From assembly GCF_048569485.1 (NCBI RefSeq), contig NC_134364.1, positions 133,242,252 through 133,306,251 on the forward strand: 64,000 nucleotides of DNA, given 5' to 3'. Origin of the DNA: Anomaloglossus baeobatrachus. Its lineage: Eukaryota; Chordata; Amphibia; Anura; Aromobatidae. A model generated the notes under the pieces. The model saw only the letters and a list, made by a program, of their open reading frames with translations, was not told where the DNA came from and searched no databases. Below, one piece after another: positions 55,269 through 64,000 of this stretch (position 1 is its first letter; every line of letters starts with the position of its first letter). The translations under genes were made by a program, and so were the position numbers.

Positions 55269-56105
55269 CTACAGTCCCATTTCATTCAGACGCCGACAGA
55301 TAGTACGGGTTGACACTGTTGTACCCTAGGACTGCAGGGCAGCTTGAACTTGTTTGGATGTTAGTCAAGGTTCTTTATCCACCATCCGCACAATCTTGCG
55401 TTGAAATCTCTCGTCAATTTTTCTTTTCCTTCCACAGCTAGGGAGGTTAGCCACAGTGCCATGGGCTTTACACTTCTTGATGACACTGCGCACCGTAGAC
55501 ACAGGATCTTTCAGGTCTTTGGAGATGGACTTGTAGCCTTGATATTGCTCATGCTTCCTCACAATTTGGAGTCTCAAGTCCTCAGACAGTTCTTTGTCTT
55601 CCTTCTTTTCTCCATGCTCAATGTGGTGCACACAAGGTCACAGGACAGAGGTTGAGGCAACTTTAATCCATGTCACCTGCTGCAAGTGTGATTTAGTTAT
55701 TGCCAGCAGCTGTTAGGTGCCACAGGTAAGTTACAGGGGCTGTTATTACACAAATTAGAGAAGCATCACATGATTTTTCAAACAGTGCCAATACTTTTGT
55801 CCACCCCCTTTTTTATGTTTGGTGTGGAATTATATCCAATTTGGATTTATGACAATTTTTTTTTTCATTGAAGACAAATTAAATGAAGATAATACCAAAG
55901 AATTTGTGATTGCAATCATTTTCAAGAAGAAACTGAGCATTATCTGACAGAATTGCAGGGGTGCCAATACTTTTGGCCAGCACTGTATCTTAAAATAGTA
56001 TCCATTAAAAAAAATTACCTCGCAAACCCTCACACGGCTCCACCGACGAAAAAAATAAAAAAAAAAAAAAAAAACTGTTACGGGTCTTTAAAAATAGCTT
56101 GGTCT

Positions 56106-57856
56106 TAAAGAGGACCTATCACTTGCTCAAACAATTTGAGTAAGATTCCTTGTTTAAATCCCCAAGCTCCGCTGATTCTGCCGCTCTTTTCTATTTTGCG
56201 CTGCGTCAATCTATTGTAGAGATATTCATATTTTTACTTCTGGAGCGCACTATGTGAAATCTCTGAAGAAACACTCAGTTTGACTACAAGCAGAGTCTTT
56301 TCTGGAAGCAAGCGCTTCCACGCGTCCTTCCCAGATGCTGACAATCACAGTTCAACAGCATTTGAGACTGCTAGACAAGGTGGTGAGCAGTTATTGGCAG
56401 TATCTTGGAAGCAGAGGAGACAAGAAACGCTCCCAGATAAGACTGAAGAAACGCCCAGTTGGACTGCAAGCAGAAATGTCACATACCGAGCTCCAAATGC
56501 AACAAATGTGAATATATCTGCAATGGAGCGACGCAGAGCAAAAAGGAAAACAACTACACAGCCAGAAAAGAGTGTTCTGTTGTGAATGTCATCCGAGTGG
56601 GTGCTGGTGTGGAGCTCCCTCTGGTGGCCAGGAATGGTAATGAAGAGGAGTTGGAATCTGTGATTCAGACAGGTGATGGAATTAATTGGGAATCCAGGAA
56701 ATCCTATTGCAGATCAGCCTAGTTTATTTAGGAGAGCATTTTGTGCCTGGCGGCCTCCGGTGATAAATGTTCCTGCTGCTTCTGAAGATGGCTGGGAGTT
56801 TTCCCTTCTGATTTTCCCATTTATTTGCTGCGTGAATCTACTCCAGATAAGTTTACTGTTTCTGTGCTTAATTGCTGGATTTGCACTTAAGAATGTTTCT
56901 GCATATTCCATTTGGTTCTGTGTTTGGTTTCTTGTATGTGAGGATCTGTCTTTCTGCTTTTGAAAGCAGGGCAGTTCCCTCCAGAAAGAAAGGGAGCTTG
57001 CTCCCTGGTCAGTGTTGGATTATTTGCACTTTAGAATATTGTTTGTTCTGTGATTTTGTTTCTTCCCATTATATCTGCAGTTCTGTTTAAAGTGTCTGGC
57101 ACAAGAGTACCTGATATAGTGGGGGGAGAGTCCGTGTGGTTTCAGTATTTTTTTATTATCAGGAGATTGGTATTTTTTCAGGGGTTTTTTGCTGGCTGCA
57201 ATCAGTTATATAGTAAGTCGGGCCTCACCTTTGCTTATCCATATTTTCTATGTATTGTGTTTTCTTACATCACCGTTGTTGCATGTTGAGGGGACTGCTC
57301 TGAGGCAAGTTAGGGTTCCTCATTTCTATCTTTGAGGTGTAGCAAGTTTGTCCGGCAGTGACTAGGTGTCTAGGTGTGTTAGGCACATACCACTGCTACT
57401 TCTAGTGTTGTCTGATAGATTTTGGTCAGCTCAGTTTCCAACTACTGTTGTGGTTTTGTTTTTTTCCTTATTAATGGGATTTTTCGTGATCGTCCACTGT
57501 TACCAGATCATAACAGTAAACTTATCTGAAGTAGATTCAGGCACCAAATAAATTGAAAAATCAGAAGGGAAAACTCCCAGCCATCTTCAGAAGCAGGCAG
57601 AACATCTATCACCGGCAACCGCCAGACACACAATGCTCTCCTAAATAAACTAGGCTGATCTGTAATAGGATTTCCTGGATTCCCTATTAATTCCATCACC
57701 TGTCTGAATCACAGATTCCAACTCAGCTTCCTTACCATTCCAGGCCACCAGAGGGAGCTCCACCCCAGCACCCACTCGGATGACATTCACAACAATGTAC
57801 ATTTTTATAAGATATTCAACTCAATATTTCTGAGCCAGTGACAGATCTTCAAAGAT
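56106..57856. mobile_element. MITE-like element interrupted by an LTR fossil pair
   Basis: The left end AAAGAGGACCTATCACTTGCTC and the right end GAGCCAGTGACAGATCTTCAAAG are diverged inverted repeats (both continue into ATATTGAG/TTTGAG). The inner part holds the LTR sequences at about 56581-57797. Confidence 0.5.
56581..57797. mobile_element. LTR fossil with an inverted partial copy
   Basis: A plus-strand LTR-like unit runs from TGTGAATGTCATCCGAGTGG to about 57508 (ends near CCAGATCATAACA). It is followed at once by an inverted partial copy (57523-57797) ending CGGATGACATTCACAACA. The two copies are close but not identical. No internal gene is present. The family is uncertain, probably an LTR retrotransposon. 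It is a broken fossil in fold-back arrangement. Confidence 0.6.
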
Positions 57857-57996
57857 TAAAAGGTGTAGGTTCGTCATAAATAGTAAAGAACTGCTTATCA
57901 TATATATTAAAGGAAAATGACTATCGGAATTATATTCCTGTATTAAAAAGGCATTTTATTTATTTTTTTTCACAGTATTTTTCACTTAATATCTAC

Positions 57997-59852
57997 CTTT
58001 AAAGCAAGATCCACGGCTTCTTCGTAGAGCTCCATAACTTTATAGACGTGCACACAGGCGCAGTGATGCTCGTGCTCGGCACATAGGCGCAGGGCATATT
58101 TCAGATCGTAATAAATCCTGTTGGGGTTAGTGCCAGCTTTTTCCAGGTATAAAAGCAGAGAATCGGGTCTAAACTGTGCATACAATGACAGCAGGTAGTT
58201 GTGGATGGCCTGCTCCGTTTCCCGGAGTTCATAGACGCAGAACTCCATGTACCGAATGGCCTCATTTATCTGAGTGCACGCACTTTGACTGTAATTAACA
58301 AGGGCGGGAATCAGGTTTTTGGGATCGAGTTTTTTGCCCATTCTGACCCAAGCATCTACAAGTTTTTTGGGAATGTGCTGCATCAGGACGGGAGAGAACT
58401 TGTAAAAGAGGTTCTTGTCTTGGTGCTTAGACAATACATTGAGGGCTTCATCGTAGTCGTCATTTTGGCAGTGATGAGATACCACCCGTTCATAGTCTTC
58501 CATAAGAACAGCAAAATAAACCATGTGTTCGGTGTCTCCGTGACTGGCCAAAAGATCGTATATGGATGCCCGGTTGTTACTTAGACATTCCTTATTTACT
58601 TTGCTACTTAGAAAAGACCGGAAATCCTCCCGCATTTTCAGGTAAGAGCTTCTTTTGGATGAATCGCTTTCCAACAACCCAAGGCGATTCAGATACAACT
58701 CCGTTAACCAAGTTGTGAGTAACGTGACTTGGATTTTTTCCGAAGACTTGAGGTTCGCCAACTTTTTTAAGAGAAACTCCATAAGTGCTTCCTCCTGTTT
58801 GGCTTCGATGAATTTAAGCGCTATCTCTTCAAAGTAGTTTTGCGTGAGGGCGTAACATTTGGCGCTTTCTTTATATTTCTTGATCTGGAAGCAATATTCC
58901 GCTTCCTTGGCCAACACCATGTCCATGCATTCTGGACGCTCCTTACAAAACTCTTTGGCCAGGTCAAACTTGCCCATGTTCATGTACATCTTCCAAACGT
59001 CTCTAGGTTCTCGCTCAACATGGTACCTGAAGACGGCTCTCTCTGTATAGATCCAGATCTGACCGATAACTGGATCCTTTACCATCCTTCTTAAAGGGCC
59101 AAATTTTTCAGTGAAAATGTCTTCAAACACTACCTGCCCGTTTAAAGTACAGATGGCTTTGATTCGGTCAGGCAGCAAAAGCAAGAAATGGAACTGTGTA
59201 ATGACGATGGATATCGGCTTCTCTGCAAGAGAAGGGTACTCCCACACCTGGACATCGGTCAATACAGAGTCAGGCCTGGTAAAATCCAAATTGCCGTACA
59301 GCACTCCATTCCCCATCATCCAGGCAAATGACATTGGGTAGGACCTAAGTTTTTGGGTGTAAAATGCAATTTCACTATAACCAAGGTTGCCAGGAAATTC
59401 TTGGATGCTTGGAAGATCATCCATGGTTTGGTTAAACAGTGGAGCGAACCCTTGCTGTTCAGTGCCTTCAGTTATCTTGGCAGCGAACTGGAAGAGCCTT
59501 TTTCGAGTTGTTGCGATGACACAGTAACGATTTTCATACCCACAATTGATTTCTAGACAGCAAACTGGAGCAGGTCCAGTCTCTTCTTCCAACGTATGAA
59601 GAAAGCGGAAATACTGATCAGGGTTGGTGCCAAAAAGTCCACCTTCAGCAGTTGAGATTTCTGCCTCAAAGATTTGACCTTGGGCCGTGCCGACGAGTAT
59701 CGGTCCTGTGGTTGTATCGTTTTTCTGAAACTTGTTCCAGCCGATACTTTCAATCAGGTGGCCTTTCCACCGGGAAAGTGGACGGACTTTCTGGACATTA
59801 CGATTAAGGTACAGGCATTCGCTGGTGCTCAGAGCAATCACGAGGTGCGAGC
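57997..59852 (-). CDS. VPS18: VPS18, large central exon (beta-propeller and clathrin repeats)
   Basis: A 1856-base minus-strand exon. The acceptor is ATTTCAG|GC at 59853/59852 and the donor AAAG|GTAGAT at 57997/57996. It encodes 618 complete codons from SHLVIALSTSECLYLNRN to EEAVDLALK, roughly human residues 130-745. The N-terminal half is the propeller region (RWKGHLIESIGWNK, GPILVGTAQGQIFEAEIS, RYCVIATTRKRLFQF, SFAWMMGNGVLYG). The C-terminal half is the alpha-solenoid with the clathrin heavy-chain repeat (KMYMNMGKFDLAKEFCKERPECMD, ALTQNYFEEIALKFIEAKQEEALMEFLLKKL, ASHGDTEHMVYFAVLMEDYERVV, IRYMEFCVYELRETEQAIHNYLLSLYA). VPS18 bridges VPS-C core subunits in HOPS/CORVET for endosome-lysosome and autophagosome fusion. 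It is intact, with no stop or frameshift. Upstream coding exons are not in the window. Confidence 0.97.
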
Positions 59853-60202
59853 CTGAAATGAATACAAAGCACACTCCGATCAGAGACAGAAGGTATAAAA
59901 AAACTAGAGTATTGTTGCTTTAAGGCCTATATTACACAGTTATGGATACAAATTGTTGTTTTTGGCCTATCTACGGACTAACAAGCTCTGTCAGCAGTTA
60001 CAGCAAATTTTAAAAGGAAACTGTACCAGGTTGTTGCCCGCTTGAGGACTTCTTGGTCTGCTGTCAGGTAGTCCAACCATGCCACCACCGATTGTCAGCT
60101 TCATGACTCCGCACAGTGTATACAGAAAGCTGACAATCAGTGGTGGCTATACACAGCTCAAAAGTGTTAACTCTGCCACATCTACATCAGACAAACAAGG
60201 AT
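59853..60202 (-). other. VPS18: VPS18 upstream intron, start
   Basis: Intronic sequence upstream of the large exon. No further VPS18 coding sequence could be recognised from here to 64000, so the preceding exon is presumably outside. Confidence 0.6.
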
Positions 60203-60268
60203 TACCGTATTTCTCGTTTTACAAGACGAACCGAATTATACGACGCACCCCAAATTTAGAGAAAAAAA

Positions 60269-60270
60269 AA

Positions 60271-60329
<59 letters not shown>

Positions 60330-60330
60330 G
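60269..60330. repeat. (AC)n microsatellite
   Basis: About 28 AC repeats flanked by TATATA on both sides. Confidence 0.95.
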
Positions 60331-60699
60331 TATATATGGGGTCCATTTCACAATCTAGTGGGGTCTTACCGGGAGGCAGCAGCTGTGGTGGAGCGGCGGT
60401 CACAGGAGGCAGCGGCGGTGCTGGAGTACAGCGATACTGCGGCGGTGCAGAAGGGGCCCAGATGTTCACTGGGGGGCTGCTGCGCTGTCCTGGGTCAGCC
60501 GCCACAGCTCTGCTCGCTGCAGGTGGTGAGTCACGGGACATTCTGAAGATGTGGGTCATGTGGGCTTCAAAGAAATCGCGGTCGGTGTCGGCGTGTGCGC
60601 AGATGATAGCTTGAGCTGAGAGCTGCATCTGCGCATGCACCAACTTCAGGGCGCCATTATTTGAAGCCCTCACTGCATCTTCAGAATCTTCAGTACCTT

Positions 60700-62280
60700 A
60701 CTGCCCACCGCACAGACTTCACTGCGTGCCGCACAACAGAGCCGCTCCTCGCCGCACAGACCTCACTGCCCTACGCACAACAGAGCTGCTGCCCGACGCA
60801 CATGTACCGCCCCGTGCTCGGCAGCCTAGCCGCTCGGATCCGAACCTTCAGTGGGTGGCTCGAGGGTCTCCGGACCCGGGGTGTCTTGCGGTCACTTCAA
60901 CTAAAAGGGGAGTTGTGGTTTGGGGACGTAGGTGTACGGCCGGAGCCGTGTTAAGTTCGTGACGCCACCCAAGGGTTGTGGTGAAGGTGGACCCCACCGC
61001 TGAAGTTACGGGGCACCCGGGGGGGATGTTCAGCAGCAAGTTGTTAACCCCTCCGTGGGCAGGGATGGTGGCCCCGGGACCCGTTGGGTTTGGTTGGCGG
61101 TGCAGGGAGATGGGCGGCCGGAGGGTGCTGATGTACTCACTATTAGTAAACACACGAGTCTCTAGTAAACCAAGGTGATGGTGGTCGGTGCCCGCAGCCG
61201 GCTGCAGTCTGGTCCCCCACCCTGCTGGTGGTCTCTGCCTTTTTCTCCTGCACCTGTGTGTGATGGTAGACTGCCTGTGCTTGCAACGTCAGGCGTCCGC
61301 TCCCGGCTTGTGGTCGCCTAAGGAGCCCGTTGCCCGTGGGATCTCTGAGCCATGGCGGTGGCTTTGTATCCACCTCCTTGGGATGTTGTCTTCGTCGGGA
61401 CTTTGGGTGGGACAGGACCTCTAGTCCTGGCCTCAATCAGTTAATTAGCTAGCCCCCAGTCACTTCTGGACCTAGCTTCAGGGTCTGAGTACCCCCCTTT
61501 GTGCTCCGATTTCAGAGTCGGTTCCGGCGGGCTACAACCCTGTCCCGGTCCACCTCGGTTCCACCGAGCCGTCTTCCTGGCTCCTGCAGACGGAGACCGC
61601 CGTCTGCCTCCTAGCCAAAGGTACCAGGGCTCCTACACCGGCACCTGCTCAAATTGATTTCTCTCCTCTGCTGGAGCTGCTCACAGCTCAGGCCCACACA
61701 CCTCTCAAACTTGAACTCTCAAACTGTTGTGTCTCTTTTGTTTCCCGCCCCGGGCTGTCTGAGACTCCTTGGTGGGCGTCTTCCAACCGCCTGGTTCCGC
61801 CCCCTGGTGTGTCCACCAAGCCCTGAGGGGGTGACTAGGGTTTTAGTGTTTGGCTGTGTGTTACCTATGAGGGACAGGTGTAATGCGTGGCCCTATTTGT
61901 GACTACCTGGCCCGACCAGTGCGTCACACACAGACCTCACTGCCCACCGCACAACAGAGCCGCGGCCTGACGCACAGACCTCACTGCCCACCGCACAACA
62001 GAGCCGCGGCCTGACGCACAGACCTCACTGCCCACCGCACAAAGCCGCTGCCTGACGCACAGACCTCACTGCCCACCGCACAACAGAGCCGCTGCCTGAC
62101 GCACAGACCTCACTGCCCACCACACAACAGAGCCGCTGCCTGACGCACAGACCTCACTGCCCACCGCACAACAGAGCCGCTGCCTGACGCACAGACCTCA
62201 CTGCCCACCGCACAAGAGAGCCGCTGCCTGACGCACAAACCTCACTGCCCACCGCACAAGAGAGCCGCTACCCGCCACAC
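60700..62280. repeat. 44-bp minisatellite split by a solo LTR
   Basis: The unit is CACAGACCTCACTGCCCACC plus GCACAACAGAGCCGCTGCCTGACG. About eight regular copies run 61929-62280 and two to three diverged ones 60710-60802. The array is cut by the LTR at 60803-61928. Confidence 0.85.
60803..61928 (-). mobile_element. Solo LTR fossil, same family as 6941-8076
   Basis: It runs TGTACCGCCCC ... GTGCGTCACA on the plus strand, flanked by CACA (60799-60802 and 61929-61932). The sister LTR's start TGTGACGC matches the reverse complement of the right end, so this copy is inverted relative to that one. Shared blocks include GGCTCGAGGGTCTCCGG. No internal region. It is a fossil, younger than the minisatellite it splits. 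Confidence 0.75.
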
Positions 62281-62425
62281 AATAGCACACCGCATTCCCC
62301 CGGCCTCCTGTGACCTCTCTCCACCACCTCCTGGTAAGCTACATTTGGATTTTAAGACGCACCCCTCATTTTCCTCCCAAATTTTTGGGAGGAAAAGTGA
62401 GTCTTATAATCCGAAAAATACAGTA

Positions 62426-62998
62426 TATCAAAGCTGCAGCAGCCCAGTGATTGACATCATTTTAATTATGGGCTCTGTCTCCACATCACGCTGCCCTCAG
62501 ATGGGGAAGCAAAAAACATTGCAACAGTTTCTTGTGCTATATTTTCTGCACAAATGACAGCAACCACGACAGAATGTGATGGTAGCAATTATTGAAGGAT
62601 CAGGCCACGTGTAACCCACAACTGAACTGTGAGCAGAGCCTTGCAATGACACATGAGCCATATTCTGTACCATGTGACGCTTCATGTCTGTAACTATCGG
62701 GCATTGTAACCTTCCTCACGTGCCTGGTTTTGGCTCCAGACCAGCTTTTAGGCTGAAGTCACACACTTGTTTCCCAAATATCATGCTTTTGGCATCTGTC
62801 AACATTTTTTTTTCTCATAAATGTATCGGTTTCGAAGTAAACTGTTACATTTTTTATTCGTCTTGGATATTTCCATTTTCTCATCCCCCAACGTCAGACT
62901 CCTACCCGTTTATTTTTTCCGTCAGTATGTATGAGGGACTGTGGGTTGTTTTGTGTAACACCATTCAATGTGTTGGAAAATGGGAGAATTTACAAGTG
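62426..62998. other. Unassigned intronic or intergenic stretch
   Basis: No gene or element ends recognised. Confidence 0.3.
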
Positions 62999-63001
62999 TT
63001 A

Positions 63002-63621
63002 GGCTACGTTCACATTTCCGTTGTTTTGCATCAGTCGTAATCCATCGCCTTGAGGAATTACGGTATCCTGCTAAATATTTTGCAGGAATCCGTTTTTCCC
63101 CATAGGCTTCTATTGGCAACGGATTGTGACCGATGGCCCTGCGTTGCATCCGCCGCGTGACGGATCAGTCGTTTAGTGACAGACTGTCAGGCGGGAGCAA
63201 CGCTGCATGTAATGTTTTTTTGAGTGGCAAAAAAAAAAAAAAAAATGCACTCCGCAGGTGTCAGTTGCAATCCGTCAAGAGCTATAATGGATGTCTATGT
63301 GCTGGATTCTGCTGTAATCTGTCACATGACGGAATCTAGCGCTGGATTCCGTCTTGCTCTACTGAGCATGCCCAGCATGTTTGGCACACCCACTGGTATG
63401 TCCCAAACACAAACGGATGACGACGGATGAGTCAAAAAACGGACGCACGGCGGATGTAACGGACGCGACGGATCAGTTTTTTCACAGGATTCCTGTAAAT
63501 GGAATCCTGTGAAATGACACATCCGTTGCGTCAGTTGACATCTAAAAAAAAACATAGATCTGTTGTTGCTTCGCAACGAAGGACCTGACGGATTTAAAAC
63601 AACGGAAGTGTGAACTTAGCC
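63002..63621. mobile_element. Harbinger-like MITE with GGCTAmGTTCACA ends
   Basis: The left end GGCTACGTTCACATTTCCGT and the right end ACGGAAGTGTGAACTTAGCC are inverted and flanked by TTA (62999-63001 and 63622-63624). The interior has ATCCGT/ACGGAT motifs on both strands, reminiscent of the large Harbinger's subterminal repeats. It is non-coding. Confidence 0.8.
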
Positions 63622-63624
63622 TTA

Positions 63625-64000
63625 AATTCTTACAAATTTAAAAAAAAAATAAAAAAATGCCTTGATTCTTTTGGGCTGTGTGTAAGCATTGTGTGCCTAA
63701 ATGACTTAACAACACGAGTGCCCAGGTCAGTACGAGTGTGGTGACAGCCATCCTGCACAGCTTTGTTTTTGGATATTCGAGTGGTGCCTGTTTTGGACAT
63801 GATGATGCCAGATCTGTTTATCTATATTTTTTCCATTTCTTTATTTCTGAAGAGGGAAATGTGGGTAATTTATTCTCTATACATATATTCTTCATCTCAT
63901 TTTTTGGTCCCTTTGGAGGTTTAAACCTTTGATTGTTACACTATATACAGCAATACAATAGTATCCAGCCAAATGCGGTTCTCCTATGACCCCAGCTTGT
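63625..64000. other. Unassigned right edge
   Basis: AT-rich sequence with no recognisable gene. Confidence 0.3.

Larger units (their letters stand above)
60203..62425. mobile_element. TACCGTATTT-end element with minisatellite and LTR
   Basis: The left end TACCGTATTTCTCG and the right end CCGAAAAATACAGTA are inverted. It shares the ACGCACCCCAAATTTAG and CATTATTTGAAGCC blocks with the smaller copies at 31684 and 4147. It contains an (AC)n run, a 44-bp minisatellite and a solo LTR, which account for its size. Confidence 0.65.

Noticed and set aside
59853-59874. Extension of the VPS18 exon to the first in-frame Met-like codon at 59874
   Set aside because: A consensus acceptor (ATTTCAG) at 59853 and loss of similarity upstream show these codons are intronic. 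Likewise 57982-57996 is intron read-through.
60079-60546. 155-residue ORF
   Set aside because: It runs through an (AC)n tract and a non-coding transposon terminus.

Overview
The window looks like nuclear DNA of an amphibian, most probably a neobatrachian frog. The only host gene I can support is VPS18, on the minus strand. Two of its exons are present: the large central exon (57997-59852) and the terminal RING exon (50354-51082). They are separated by a 6.9-kb intron packed with transposons. The 5' exons lie beyond the right edge. The frog assignment is an inference from the repeat mix (Penelope-like elements with hammerheads, GTCT-core Helitrons, Harbinger and Tc1 elements, short elements with AGGGAACCTGTCA ends) and from the VPS18 protein. 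No species is claimed.

Layout. 1-9,150: a mariner remnant, Harbinger-like MITEs, a 233-bp hammerhead-bearing insert with a 14-bp target duplication, two solo LTR fossils and two Tc1 remnants. 10,296-22,768: an array of six non-autonomous Helitrons (TC at one end, hairpin plus CTAG at the other), with a 33-bp minisatellite core in one and (GTCT)n cores in the others. The cores are riddled with younger insertions that left 13-15-bp target duplications. 22,769-24,025: a broken LINE containing a perfect hammerhead palindrome. 24,025-30,275: a Penelope-like element (PLE) that looks whole, with pseudo-LTRs, hammerhead ribozymes, ORF1, an RT/GIY-YIG ORF2 and a candidate -1 frameshift site joining them. 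30,276-34,067: MITEs and a fold-back element. 34,071-41,934: a complete but decayed PIF/Harbinger transposon with TTA target duplications, a MADF-type accessory gene, a DDE transposase gene, and a 1.8-kb fold-back hammerhead element inside the transposase gene. 41,938-50,000: MITEs, a LINE ORF1 fragment, a full-length Tc1, a hAT MITE, an 18-bp minisatellite and a deletion derivative of the Harbinger. 50,126-59,852: VPS18, whose intron holds a triply nested Tc1, an inverted LTR pair and large fold-back elements. 59,853-64,000: VPS18 upstream intron with an element split by a solo LTR, and a last Harbinger MITE.

The most unusual theme is the hammerhead-type sequence, core CTGANGA ... GAAACGCGTY, with stem III reduced to the palindrome ACGCGT. 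It occurs in at least seven separate places. Four show clear cores with paired stems I and II, and the others are decayed. All lie in the PLE or in short, often inverted-repeat insertions. One insert is a perfect palindrome running from one predicted cleavage site to the other. The second theme is the TTTTTTA slippery heptamer at the ORF1/ORF2 overlap of the PLE, in the right frame and followed by a hairpin.
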